Assembly (NCBI GenBank): GCA_020356065.1
Contig: CP070632.1
Location: 1,903,161 to 1,935,732, forward strand
Direction of reading: 5' to 3'
Source: Nitrospiraceae bacterium
GTDB lineage: Bacteria > Nitrospirota > Thermodesulfovibrionia > UBA6902
DNA: 32,572 nt
Of the stretch, positions 25,007 to 32,473 are shown in pieces. Below the pieces are notes generated by a model. The model ran no database searches. It saw only the letters and a list, made by a program, of their open reading frames with translations, and was not told the origin of the DNA. The position numbers and the translations under genes are program-made. The stretch's first letter is position 1. Every line of letters begins with the position of its first letter.

Positions 25007-26362
25007 ATGAAGAAAAAATTCGTCAGATTAAAAAAAGATTTATGTAAACAGGCCATTGAACATGCCAGAATATCACCTGAACTGTATCAGCGCTATAATG
25101 TAAAAAGGGGACTGAGGAATGAAGACGGTTCCGGTGTGCTGGTCGGTCTAACAGAGGTGGGGGCCGTACTTGGTTATGAGTATATAGATGCTGAACTCGT
25201 ACCGATCCCGGGCCGGCTTCTTTACCGCGGCTATGACGTAGAAGACCTGGCCCATGGTGCGAAACAAAGGAACAAGCGTGTCGGTTATGAAGAAACCGCG
25301 TATCTGCTGTTGTTCGGCGAGTTGCCTATGGCTATACAGCTTGAACAGTTCAATGAACTCCTTGTTGCAAACCGGGAGCTGCCGAATAATTTTTCCCGTG
25401 ACGTCATAATGACCTTTACTCCCTCGGATGTCATGAATAGCCTCGCTCGTTCCGTACTGGCCCTGTATTCAAGAGACTCTGACCCGGATGGCCTCGGGAC
25501 AGATACATTAGTTCGCCAGTCAGTAGAACTGATCGCAAAATTCCCACCACTCATAGCCTACTCTTACCAGGCCGTCATGCACAAACAGGAAAACACCTCA
25601 CTTGTCATTCATCCGCCTAAAGCGGAATACTCGACTGCCGAAGATTTTCTGTACATGATGAGAGCTGATGGCGAATTCACGGATCTGGAGGCAAGGGTAC
25701 TTGATGAGGTTCTGATCCTTCACGCGGAACACGGCGGCGGTAATAACTCGACCTTTACAACCCATGTGGTATCATCCACCGGCTCTGACACGTACTCAGC
25801 CATTGCTGCAGCCATCGGGTCTCTGAAAGGACCGCTGCATGGTGGAGCCAATATCAGGGTTGTCAATATGATGGAGCATATTAAAGAAACCGTGTCTGAC
25901 TGGAATGACGAGGGACAGGTATCCGACTGCCTTGACGACATTCTCCGCAAGAAGACATTTGACAATGCCGGTAAATTATATGGCTTTGGACATGCGGTCT
26001 ATACCATTTCAGATCCAAGGGCCATATGCCTGAAAGACACGGCAAAAGAACTTGCCGAGGAAAAAGGCCTGACTGATGAGTATAAGCTTTACCATCTCGT
26101 AGAGCGACTGGCACCGGGATGTTTTGCCCGGGTTACAGGAAAACCAAAAATGATATGCGCCAATGTTGATTACTATTCCGGATTTGTGTATGAATGTCTT
26201 AATATTCCTAAAGAGGTTTACACTCCTCTCTTTGCAATGGCAAGAGTGGCCGGCTGGCTGGCCCACCGTATTGAAGAGATTTACGCCAATCCTCGTATCA
26301 TCCGACCGGCTTACAAGAATGTGACCAGGCCAAGATCATACGTGGATCTGGAAGAGAGATAA
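25007..26362 (+). CDS. gltA: Citrate synthase
   Basis: 451 residues, Si-type citrate/2-methylcitrate synthase family. Substrate and catalytic motifs: RLLYRGYDVEDLA (about 67-79), HAEHGGGNNSTFTTHVVSS (about 238-256), GPLHGGAN (about 275-282, catalytic His), YGFGHAVY (second catalytic His) and NVDYYSGFVYECL with the catalytic Asp. It condenses oxaloacetate with acetyl-CoA; a 2-methylcitrate activity cannot be excluded from sequence. A GAGGG lies about 10 bases before the ATG. Likely in an operon with the aminotransferase; a 28-bp palindrome follows 6 bases after its stop. Confidence 0.95.
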   Translation: MKKKFVRLKKDLCKQAIEHARISPELYQRYNVKRGLRNEDGSGVLVGLTEVGAVLGYEYIDAELVPIPGRLLYRGYDVEDLAHGAKQRNKRVGYEETAYLLLFGELPMAIQLEQFNELLVANRELPNNFSRDVIMTFTPSDVMNSLARSVLALYSRDSDPDGLGTDTLVRQSVELIAKFPPLIAYSYQAVMHKQENTSLVIHPPKAEYSTAEDFLYMMRADGEFTDLEARVLDEVLILHAEHGGGNNSTFTTHVVSSTGSDTYSAIAAAIGSLKGPLHGGANIRVVNMMEHIKETVSDWNDEGQVSDCLDDILRKKTFDNAGKLYGFGHAVYTISDPRAICLKDTAKELAEEKGLTDEYKLYHLVERLAPGCFARVTGKPKMICANVDYYSGFVYECLNIPKEVYTPLFAMARVAGWLAHRIEEIYANPRIIRPAYKNVTRPRSYVDLEER

Positions 26363-26368
26363 TTTAAT

Positions 26369-26396
26369 GTAAGGGCACGTCACAATGTGCCCCTAC
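26369..26396. repeat. 28-bp palindrome G between gltA and hisD
   Basis: GTAAGGGCACGTC pairs with ATGTGCCCCTAC at the other end. It supplies the TAG stop of hisD on the minus strand (26393-26395) and sits 6 bases after the gltA stop, so it may also act as a two-way terminator. Confidence 0.65.
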
Positions 26397-27673
26397 GAAT
26401 GTTTTCTCACGCTCACCGTTTTTCCGTGGGCTTCAAGCCCTTCAGTATCAGCAAAAGACTCCACTGTTTCCGATAGCTGAAGAAATCCCTTTTTTGAGGC
26501 ATGCAACAGACTGGTGCGTTTTATAAAATCATATACGCCCAGAGGAGATGAAAACCGCGCAGTTCCTCCGGTCGGCAAGGTATGGTTCGGCCCGGCCGCA
26601 TAATCCCCAAGAGGCTCCGGGGTCCACTTGCCGAGAAAGATAGCTCCTGCATTATGTATGTTACGGGCATAATCAGCGGGCTTCCGCGTCATGATCTCAA
26701 GGTGCTCAGGCGCGATGCTGTCTGATATCCGTGCCGCATTTTTTATATTTTTAACAACAATGATAGCTCCGTATTTTCTCAGTGATTTCCCGGCAATCTC
26801 TTTTCTCTTAAGATTCCCTATCTGCCTCTTGAGTTCCAGTTTAACGTTCCCGGCAAGCACAACCGAGTCGGTAATCAAAACTGATGATGCCATTTCATCA
26901 TGCTCGGCCTGACTGAGAAGATCCGATGCAATAAATGACGGATCACCTGAGCTGTCAGCAATGACAAGTATCTCACTCGGACCGGCGACCATGTCAATAC
27001 CGACATTTCCAAATACCATTTTCTTTGCAGCCGCAACGAAAATATTTCCTGGACCCACGATCTTATCAACCCTGTCGATTGTCTCTGTACCAAATGCAAA
27101 AGCAGCAATTGCCTGTGCGCCACCGATTCTGTACACTTCATCCACAGCGAGCAACTGAATTGCGGCAGCGACATGGGGGTTGATGGTACCTGAGGGAGTG
27201 GGGACGCACAGTGCTATTTCCTTAACGCCCGCAACCTGTGCAGGTATGACATTCATCAACACTGTTGAAGGATAAAACGCTTTCCCTCCCGGCACATATA
27301 CCCCTACCCTGTTAAGGGGCCGTATGACCTGACCAAGGGTAATACCCTCTTTTGAAAACTGCCATGATTTTTCCTTCTGCAGTTCGTGAAATTTTTTTAT
27401 GCGGGCAGCAGCTTTTTTCATGGCTGCAAGGAATCTCCCATCAACCGTTTCTGCAGATAATGCAATTTCTCTTTTGCAGACTGCAAGATCTTCCAGATCA
27501 ACTGAATCAAATTTTTTTGTATATTTTCTTACTGCCCGGTCACCGGTTTTCTGAACATCCAGAATGATCTTGCGAACGGTCTTCTGTACATCATCTTCCT
27601 TCACAGACGTCGAGGCCCTTTTTCTGAGTAGTGCTACAAAGGAACTGACTTCTGCCTCTTTTATTACTCTCAT
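26393..27673 (-). CDS. hisD: Histidinol dehydrogenase
   Basis: 426 residues, full length. It performs the last two oxidations of histidine synthesis with NAD. Seen: VYVPGG (125-130), VGPGNIFVAAAKK (206-218), DMVAGPSEILVIAD (227-240), zinc ligands Q255 and H258 in LLSQAEHDE, D357 in LGDYAAGPNH and H416 near the C-terminus, and the proton-relay pair E323-H324 (PEHLEIM). GGGAG precedes the ATG. Convergent with citrate synthase. The stop codon is provided by palindrome G. Confidence 0.97.
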   Translation of the reverse strand: MRVIKEAEVSSFVALLRKRASTSVKEDDVQKTVRKIILDVQKTGDRAVRKYTKKFDSVDLEDLAVCKREIALSAETVDGRFLAAMKKAAARIKKFHELQKEKSWQFSKEGITLGQVIRPLNRVGVYVPGGKAFYPSTVLMNVIPAQVAGVKEIALCVPTPSGTINPHVAAAIQLLAVDEVYRIGGAQAIAAFAFGTETIDRVDKIVGPGNIFVAAAKKMVFGNVGIDMVAGPSEILVIADSSGDPSFIASDLLSQAEHDEMASSVLITDSVVLAGNVKLELKRQIGNLKRKEIAGKSLRKYGAIIVVKNIKNAARISDSIAPEHLEIMTRKPADYARNIHNAGAIFLGKWTPEPLGDYAAGPNHTLPTGGTARFSSPLGVYDFIKRTSLLHASKKGFLQLSETVESFADTEGLEAHGKTVSVRKHS

Positions 27674-27744
27674 TTTTATCTCCCGAAAGATTAAATCTTA
27701 TTTTAATTTTACATGGGATTTTACTACAGCAGCAGGGCTCTTTT

Positions 27745-27834
27745 CTACTTTACCCTCTTGATCTTTGCCTCGAGCCGCTCAGACTTCGCCTCGATTTTAT
27801 CATATCCCCTGTTGAAGTGGTAAAGGCTGTCCAT
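27745..27834 (-). pseudogene. Possible 29-aa gene or gene tail, coiled-coil-like
   Basis: An open frame ending KIEAKSERLEAKIKRVK with a stop at 27745; it is open about 13 codons further upstream before a TGA. The codons are GC-richer than the surrounding spacer and the peptide looks like the helical C-terminal end of a protein, so it may be the remnant of a lost gene. No ribosome-binding site was seen for the ATG at 27834. Confidence 0.25.
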
Positions 27835-27995
27835 AACTGTTGGGATTCTGGGGAAGTTTCTGACATTTGCTCAGAGGTTAATTCTGTTTGAGTTAAAAAA
27901 ATGATGATGTTATTTAATTGTGAATGATTGTATGACGTTTAACATATCAATTCCAACATAGTATGCTCAGAAACGATGAATAGCAAAAAAACACT

Positions 27996-28010
27996 ATAAC
28001 ATCATGTTAT
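27996..28010. promoter_or_regulatory. 15-bp perfect palindrome, candidate operator
   Basis: ATAACATCATGTTAT has two 7-base arms around one base. The same arm, ATGATGTTAT, recurs at 27904-27913. It sits upstream of hisD (minus strand) and after the end of the SYLF gene; target unknown. Confidence 0.35.
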
Positions 28011-28124
28011 TTTCAGATTGAGACATTTCAGAGGTGATTGATAATACTTATTTTCTATTCTGATTTACTGTATAGCAGCGTATCACTGATTGAGATATAA
28101 AGACTATATTATTTTTCTGATCTG

Positions 28125-28685
28125 TTAGCGATCAATTTTAGAAAACTTTGATCCCTCAATCGTTAAGTTGTACATCAATCCCTTATTGCTGAAAACGAAG
28201 CCGACAATAGGATCTTTTATATCAACAGTATTAATATCTTCTCCAACACCCCATTTAAGCACCGCGACCGAGCCGTCGACACCGGCTTTCCATCCTTTGC
28301 TCTTTCTGAAATTGGATAATGCCCTATTGGTCAAGAAGGCCAATACTATCGATTTAGATTGAGCCCCTAACTGTAATCCAATCGAAGCAGCTGCAGTATT
28401 GTAATACTCGACAGTTTTACCGCTTATACGAAGAGCACCCTCTCCATATTCACCGCCTATTCCGAAGCCTGCTTTGATGACACTTGGGAAAACCAAGATA
28501 CCTTTTGCATTTTTCAGAAACTCACTGCCACCGGATACTTCTTTGCTGAACCGTTCAAGGGTATTATTGACACCTATATTAATCTTCTCTGCTGAAGCTG
28601 CGGATACGTCTTTTGTAACTAATAAGCCAGCAATTATAAACAGGATTAAAAAAACTGATGCCCCGATATCATAATATTTATTCAT
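28125..28685 (-). CDS. Exported SYLF-domain (YSC84-like) lipid-binding protein
   Basis: 186 residues with AAGGAG 6 bases before the ATG. Signal peptide at about 1-30 (VFLILFIIAGLLVTKDVSAASA). The rest is the YSC84/SYLF domain: FLKNAKGILVFPSVIKAGFGIGGEYGEGAL (about 56-85), an SIGLQLGAQSKSIVLAFLTNRAL stretch and GWKAGVDGSVAVLKWGVGED. Bacterial members are periplasmic and thought to bind lipids or phosphoinositides; the function is unsettled. It stands alone between AT-rich spacers. Confidence 0.92.
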   Translation of the reverse strand: MNKYYDIGASVFLILFIIAGLLVTKDVSAASAEKINIGVNNTLERFSKEVSGGSEFLKNAKGILVFPSVIKAGFGIGGEYGEGALRISGKTVEYYNTAAASIGLQLGAQSKSIVLAFLTNRALSNFRKSKGWKAGVDGSVAVLKWGVGEDINTVDIKDPIVGFVFSNKGLMYNLTIEGSKFSKIDR

Positions 28686-28867
28686 TTTATTCTCCTTATA
28701 TACGTAGTGGGTATTATTCGGGGTAATTTTGAAATTTCTTAAGCGTTATTTATCTTTGAATAAGATGCGGGCCATGTTTTTTATGGTCGTGGCGGAATAT
28801 AAAAGGTTGGACTTGCATGATCAGCAATGCCCATATCCTCATTAGAATTACTCAGAAAGGACAAATC

Positions 28868-28945
28868 ATGAAAGTCAATGAAAATCCATCAACCGATGGT
28901 GTAAGGATTGCATCATTTTATCTGAATCGAAGGTTAAAGGCATGA
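28868..28945 (+). CDS. Possible 25-aa peptide gene
   Basis: ATG at 28868 with GAAAGG 7 bases upstream, then 24 more codons and TGA. The peptide begins MKVNENPSTDG and ends YLNRRLKA, without a membrane segment. It lies between the SYLF gene and the universal stress protein gene, opposite to both. No family recognised; may be chance. Confidence 0.2.
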   Translation: MKVNENPSTDGVRIASFYLNRRLKA

Positions 28946-28957
28946 TTACGGATTATA

Positions 28958-29386
28958 TTACTTAGCTAAAAGTACAGAACAGTTTGCATGACCAATAACT
29001 CTCTCCGCTACACTTCCCATAAGCAATTTTTTCAGCCCCGTCCTGCCGTGACTCCCGACGACAATCAGTCGGGCCTGTACTTTATCAGCTTCATTAATTA
29101 TTAATTCATACGGCTCGTTGCCTTCTCTTATCAGGACTTCACATTGCACATTGTCCTTGGTTGCTTTTTCTCTTATTTCTTCGAGATATACGGTTAATTC
29201 CTTTTTTTTCTCGTCAATGACATTTGGTGCCAAATTTAAAAAATCCGGGTAATGATCGAAATGCATCTCTATTACTGACATGCAATAGAGTTTGCTTCCG
29301 TAGGTTTTTGCTATATTAATTGCTTCTCTTACTGCAACATTACTGAATTGAGATCCGTCCGTTGCTACGATTATATTATTATTCAT
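28958..29386 (-). CDS. Universal stress protein (UspA family)
   Basis: 142 residues from the ATG at 29386, selected because GGAGG stands 8 bases before it; a TTG five codons further up is less likely. N-terminal IIVATDGSQFSNVAVREAI and C-terminal IVVGSHGRTGLKKLLMGSVAERVIGHANCSVLLAK contain the ATP-binding G-x2-G-x9-G-(S/T) pattern, so this is an ATP-binding member. Cytoplasmic; commonly induced by stress or stasis. Single gene, with a long AT-rich region upstream that must hold its promoter. Confidence 0.95.
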   Translation of the reverse strand: MNNNIIVATDGSQFSNVAVREAINIAKTYGSKLYCMSVIEMHFDHYPDFLNLAPNVIDEKKKELTVYLEEIREKATKDNVQCEVLIREGNEPYELIINEADKVQARLIVVGSHGRTGLKKLLMGSVAERVIGHANCSVLLAK

Positions 29387-29679
29387 ATTTCTATCCTCCA
29401 AATGGAAAAATTACATTAATTATTCTAGCAGAAAAACATAACGTATTTTAAAATTATTTTCAAATGTTGCACTCTTATTAATCTTTATCACTAAACACTC
29501 AGCGTGTCAATAAATACATTGATAATTGTATTATCATCAAAATTCAGTATGATTCATATACATTCATTAACCCTGTCAACTCTAAATTGCCTTCCGAAAA
29601 ATGGATTTTTACCGAAAGTCACCATTACATTTGAGAGATAGAAAATCCAGATTTACTGAAAATTAAATAGTTATGCGAC

Positions 29680-29695
29680 TGGCAATGGAATTGCT
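29680..29695 (+). promoter_or_regulatory. Candidate sigma-54 promoter
   Basis: TGGCA-ATGGAA-TTGCT matches the -24/-12 consensus TGGCACG-N4-TTGCW with the exact GG-N10-GC spacing. The expected transcript would run rightward from about 29706 through a hairpin and a small membrane-peptide frame. No enhancer site was identified. Confidence 0.45.
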
Positions 29696-29727
29696 TTGAT
29701 ATTAAAGTAGAGCTCAATCCTTAACAA

Positions 29728-29751
29728 CCTTGAGAGGGTAATCAAGGCTGG
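29728..29751 (+). other. Hairpin in the leader of the proposed sigma-54 transcript
   Basis: CCTTGA and TCAAGG form a perfect 6-bp stem with an 8-base loop, a little over 20 bases after the expected start of transcription. Further GGTA/TACC and TCAG/CTGA pairs follow. Possibly a structured leader or small RNA; not matched to a known class. Confidence 0.3.
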
Positions 29752-29819
29752 CAGTATGGGCTACCGTAAGAGTCAGGATACATCTGATTTGTTACAGAAT
29801 AATAGGGAGAATGAAAATA

Positions 29820-29894
29820 ATGGGTGTAGCGGTAGGCATTTCAATAATAATTTTTTTATTCAGTCTTACATTACTTTGCTTATCTACCTTTTAG
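29820..29894 (+). CDS. Possible 24-aa hydrophobic membrane peptide
   Basis: ATG at 29820 with GGGAG 10 bases upstream (an ATG at 29811 is too close to it). The peptide starts MGVAVGISIIIFLFSL and is almost wholly a single membrane helix. It lies about 115 bases after the proposed sigma-54 promoter. Small membrane peptides of this kind include regulators, respiratory subunits and type I toxins; nothing identifies which, if any, this is. Confidence 0.3.
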   Translation: MGVAVGISIIIFLFSLTLLCLSTF

Positions 29895-30343
29895 TAAACG
29901 CACATTCTTTTGGATCATCAATATCGGAATATTTGTATCAATAACATCATGATATGAATGATTATGGAATGAATTTGAGATTGGTTATTTTATCTAAGTG
30001 TCAATCATCCTCATCTACTCTGATTTTCAATCATTTATCTGTATTATCAATGAAATGGAATCAGTCTGGATGTTAACGCTTTGTTGAAGTTATCAATTAG
30101 CCAAAGTCTCACTTTACATAGAAGATTACTATTAATAATGAATAATTTACTGATATGCGCAAACATGCTTATATAAAATTCTTATGACATCTATAAGTGT
30201 ATTGATTTTTCACTTTTTTCAATGTTATAAAAATTAATCAGTTTTCCTTTCAAAAAAATTATTCATATGAATAAAACATTTATTTCCTGACAAAAAAATA
30301 CTTCCGAGGGATATGTTTATGTTTTAGAGTTAAATGAGCCGAA

Positions 30344-30371
30344 TTGCCAAAGCACAAGTCTTTAGTATGTT
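30344..30371 (+). promoter_or_regulatory. Candidate sigma-70 promoter for the Cys-rich protein and ligase
   Basis: TTGCCA (30344-30349, five of six), 16 bases, TATGTT (30366-30371, four of six), about 45 bases before the ATG at 30417. Confidence 0.35.
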
Positions 30372-30416
30372 AGGTTTTTTTAGTAGTAAAAAATATTAAA
30401 AAGAAAGGAGGGAAAC

Positions 30417-30803
30417 ATGAGTAGGTTATATCTGATATTAGTAGTTTTTATAGCGATAATCTTTTTTATCTCTTTACCGGTTATGGCTAAAAAGACCCCA
30501 GATGAAATGACACCATCCATAGAGACAGTTTGTGATGACGCAGGATTATTCGGAGCAGCGTGGGGTTTATGTAACGCATACTGCGAAGCGATGGACTGTG
30601 ATAGTGATGTCACTCGTGCTTCAGATAAAGCATGTGATAATATATTTGACAAAATAGTTACTATTACTGGGGAAGTTCCGCCTTGTGAAGACCTTTGTCC
30701 AGATGATCCAGACAAAACTGATCCCGGAGTATGTGGCTGTGGTAACTCAGATAGAGACTCCGATGGAGATGGCATACCGGATTGTATTGATCCATATTTT
30801 TAG
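30417..30803 (+). CDS. Secreted Cys-rich protein with TSP3-like calcium-binding end
   Basis: 128 residues with a strong Shine-Dalgarno (AAAGGAGGG) before the ATG. Signal peptide at about 1-24 (LILVVFIAIIFFISLPVMA). A domain at about 38-92 reads VCDDAGLFGAAWGLCNAYCEAMDCD...ACDNIFDKI...PPCE, with cysteines at regular spacing, suggesting disulfides. Then CPDDPDKTDPGVCGCGNSD and a type-3 repeat DRDSDGDGIPDCID that would bind calcium. The Cys-rich block recurs in exported proteins of various bacteria as far as I recall, but I know no named function. Its stop is directly followed by the ligase frame, so the two are probably co-transcribed. Confidence 0.82.
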   Translation: MSRLYLILVVFIAIIFFISLPVMAKKTPDEMTPSIETVCDDAGLFGAAWGLCNAYCEAMDCDSDVTRASDKACDNIFDKIVTITGEVPPCEDLCPDDPDKTDPGVCGCGNSDRDSDGDGIPDCIDPYF

Positions 30804-30821
30804 TTGATTTTGTTAATAAAA

Positions 30822-32405
30822 ATGTTTGAGAGACTTAGAGTACTGCTCCTGATTACAGGAGCAGTAACACTCCCTTTGTTTTTTTTACCAATTACACCAG
30901 CAGATCAATTTCTCATTCCAAAACAATCTTTATTATCATTTTTGGCCTGCATTACACTTATCATAGGATTTTATCCTGTTGAAAAACTATTCCAAAATGC
31001 ATCGAAAAATTCTCTCTTGTCAGCATTATTTTTTCTCAGCTGTATAGCTATATCTATTATCGGTAGCACAAATTACCATGCTGGCCTGAATGAACTTAAG
31101 ATGTGGGCATATCTAATAATTCTATTTTTGACTGCAACTCAGATCAATTGGGATATTTGTCGACTCGGAATGCTTATGAAAATAAGCATTATAGTTAGCA
31201 GTATAGTTGCCATTTCCATAATACTTGAATATTTTATGGTTATTCCGTTCTATACTTTTCCTTTTTCTTTACCTTCTTCAGCTGGTAAACTTTATTCTTT
31301 TTTTGGATACAGGAACATCGCTGCTCAATATTTGATTGTCACTGTTATATGGGGTTTTGTTCTTACAGTGATCAGTACAGATTCAAAAACAAGAATAATT
31401 GCATTAACGTGCACTCTCCTGTCAGGTACCGCACTTTTACTGACATTCTGTAGGGGAGCAATAATCTCAACTGTCTTCGGATTAGGTTTATTTCTATTCT
31501 ATTATAATGCACAAAACATTAAGGGCTTTAAAAAAATAAGACTTATACAAATAGTGTATATGCTTCTTATCACCATTGTGGCAGTGCTTTTTTTATCGAA
31601 CGCATTATCTGATGGAAAAACTTCTCGTCAAATATCAACCCTGCTTGAGAGGGGTGACAGCGAACGTTTTATACGCTGGAAGGATTCAGTTAATATGATT
31701 TACACCAATCCTATTGCTGGGGTAGGATTAGGCAATTATTCAATTGTTTACCCGATGTTTAAGACCGGGAAATGGTCGCATCATACCGTTTATGCTCATA
31801 ACGAATTCCTGCAAATAGCCGCTGAAACCGGAGTCGTTGGTTCAATTGGATTTATCGTGTTTCTAATTATTACATTTAAACGTTCACGTCAGCAGATAGT
31901 AGATATTTTTGAGGCAGAAGAAAAATTCCTGCACCTGGCAATATTATTCAGTTGTGTTGCTACGCTAGTACATAGCATTTTTAGTTATAATCTTCATTCT
32001 GCAACGTCTTCCTTTTTCTTTTTTGTTGGATTAGGGATTTTATGCGCAAGTAAATGGTCTGTTACAGAAAAGTTATCATTCTCAGGGAATAATTTGACGA
32101 AAAATATTATTCTTTTGTCTATTGTTGTCTTAATGGCATTCTTAGGGATATATGGTGAATATAAAAGAATTAAGGGTCATTACCATTTTAATCAAGCAAT
32201 CTCATCTATAAAAAATAATGATAATGTTGCTAGCATAAAACATTTCACGAAGGCTATTAAATTCCAACCAGATAATTTTAAGTACCATGTCATGATAAGT
32301 AGTACATATAGGATAATCGGTAACACAAAACTCTCTAATATTCACTTTCAAAAAGCTAACAAATTGTCTCCTTATCATTATAATTCTATAATTTCCAATA
32401 AATAA
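30822..32405 (+). CDS. O-antigen ligase/polymerase (Wzy_C family) with TPR tail
   Basis: 527 residues from the ATG at 30822; a TTG at 30804, directly after the preceding stop, would add six residues. No clear Shine-Dalgarno for either. About ten to twelve membrane helices, with the Wzy_C (PF04932) region near 185-355: LTFCRGAIISTVFGLGLFL, the GDSERFIRWKDSVNMIYTNPIAGVGLGNY periplasmic loop and HNEFLQIAAETGVVGSIGF with the conserved His-Asn-Glu. The C-terminal about 70 residues form one to two TPR units (AIKFQPDNFKYHV, ANKLSP). Such proteins join or polymerise surface polysaccharide; TPR-tailed members also include exopolysaccharide polymerases and glycoprotein O-glycan ligases. AT-rich codons suggest transfer. 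Confidence 0.9.
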   Translation: MFERLRVLLLITGAVTLPLFFLPITPADQFLIPKQSLLSFLACITLIIGFYPVEKLFQNASKNSLLSALFFLSCIAISIIGSTNYHAGLNELKMWAYLIILFLTATQINWDICRLGMLMKISIIVSSIVAISIILEYFMVIPFYTFPFSLPSSAGKLYSFFGYRNIAAQYLIVTVIWGFVLTVISTDSKTRIIALTCTLLSGTALLLTFCRGAIISTVFGLGLFLFYYNAQNIKGFKKIRLIQIVYMLLITIVAVLFLSNALSDGKTSRQISTLLERGDSERFIRWKDSVNMIYTNPIAGVGLGNYSIVYPMFKTGKWSHHTVYAHNEFLQIAAETGVVGSIGFIVFLIITFKRSRQQIVDIFEAEEKFLHLAILFSCVATLVHSIFSYNLHSATSSFFFFVGLGILCASKWSVTEKLSFSGNNLTKNIILLSIVVLMAFLGIYGEYKRIKGHYHFNQAISSIKNNDNVASIKHFTKAIKFQPDNFKYHVMISSTYRIIGNTKLSNIHFQKANKLSPYHYNSIISNK

Positions 32406-32473
32406 ATTTTCTGAAATATTATTTATAAAGACTAGTTTCATTAGTACAAATTATTTTTTAATTGATTTCAAAC

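Larger units (their letters stand above)
27674..28124. other. 451-base spacer between hisD and the SYLF gene
   Basis: AT-rich. It contains a possible small gene or gene tail at 27745-27834 (minus), a 15-bp perfect palindrome at 27996-28010, and an inverted partner of its arm at 27904-27913. Nothing else is supported. Confidence 0.5.
29387..30416. other. About 1-kb AT-rich gene-poor region
   Basis: Strikingly AT-rich compared with the left 27 kb. Supported contents: upstream region of the universal stress gene (minus), a sigma-54-like promoter at 29680-29695 (plus), a CCTTGA/TCAAGG hairpin just after it, a possible 24-aa membrane peptide at 29820-29894, and a sigma-70-like promoter at 30344-30371. 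The remainder shows no coding pattern. Confidence 0.5.

Noticed and set aside
28868-28945. Truncated flgM-like gene
   Set aside because: The 25-residue peptide has only vague likeness at the N-terminus and no flagellar genes are nearby; kept only as a low-confidence small frame.
29700-29800. c-di-GMP (GEMM) or other known riboswitch in the sigma-54 leader
   Set aside because: The hairpin and GGCAGTATGGGCTACC stretch look structured, but I could not match the conserved core of a known riboswitch class by eye.
29756-29944. 62-codon plus-strand frame in the AT-rich spacer
   Set aside because: No ribosome-binding site, and its Asn-rich composition looks like chance in AT-rich DNA. The overlapping 24-residue hydrophobic frame at 29820 is better supported.
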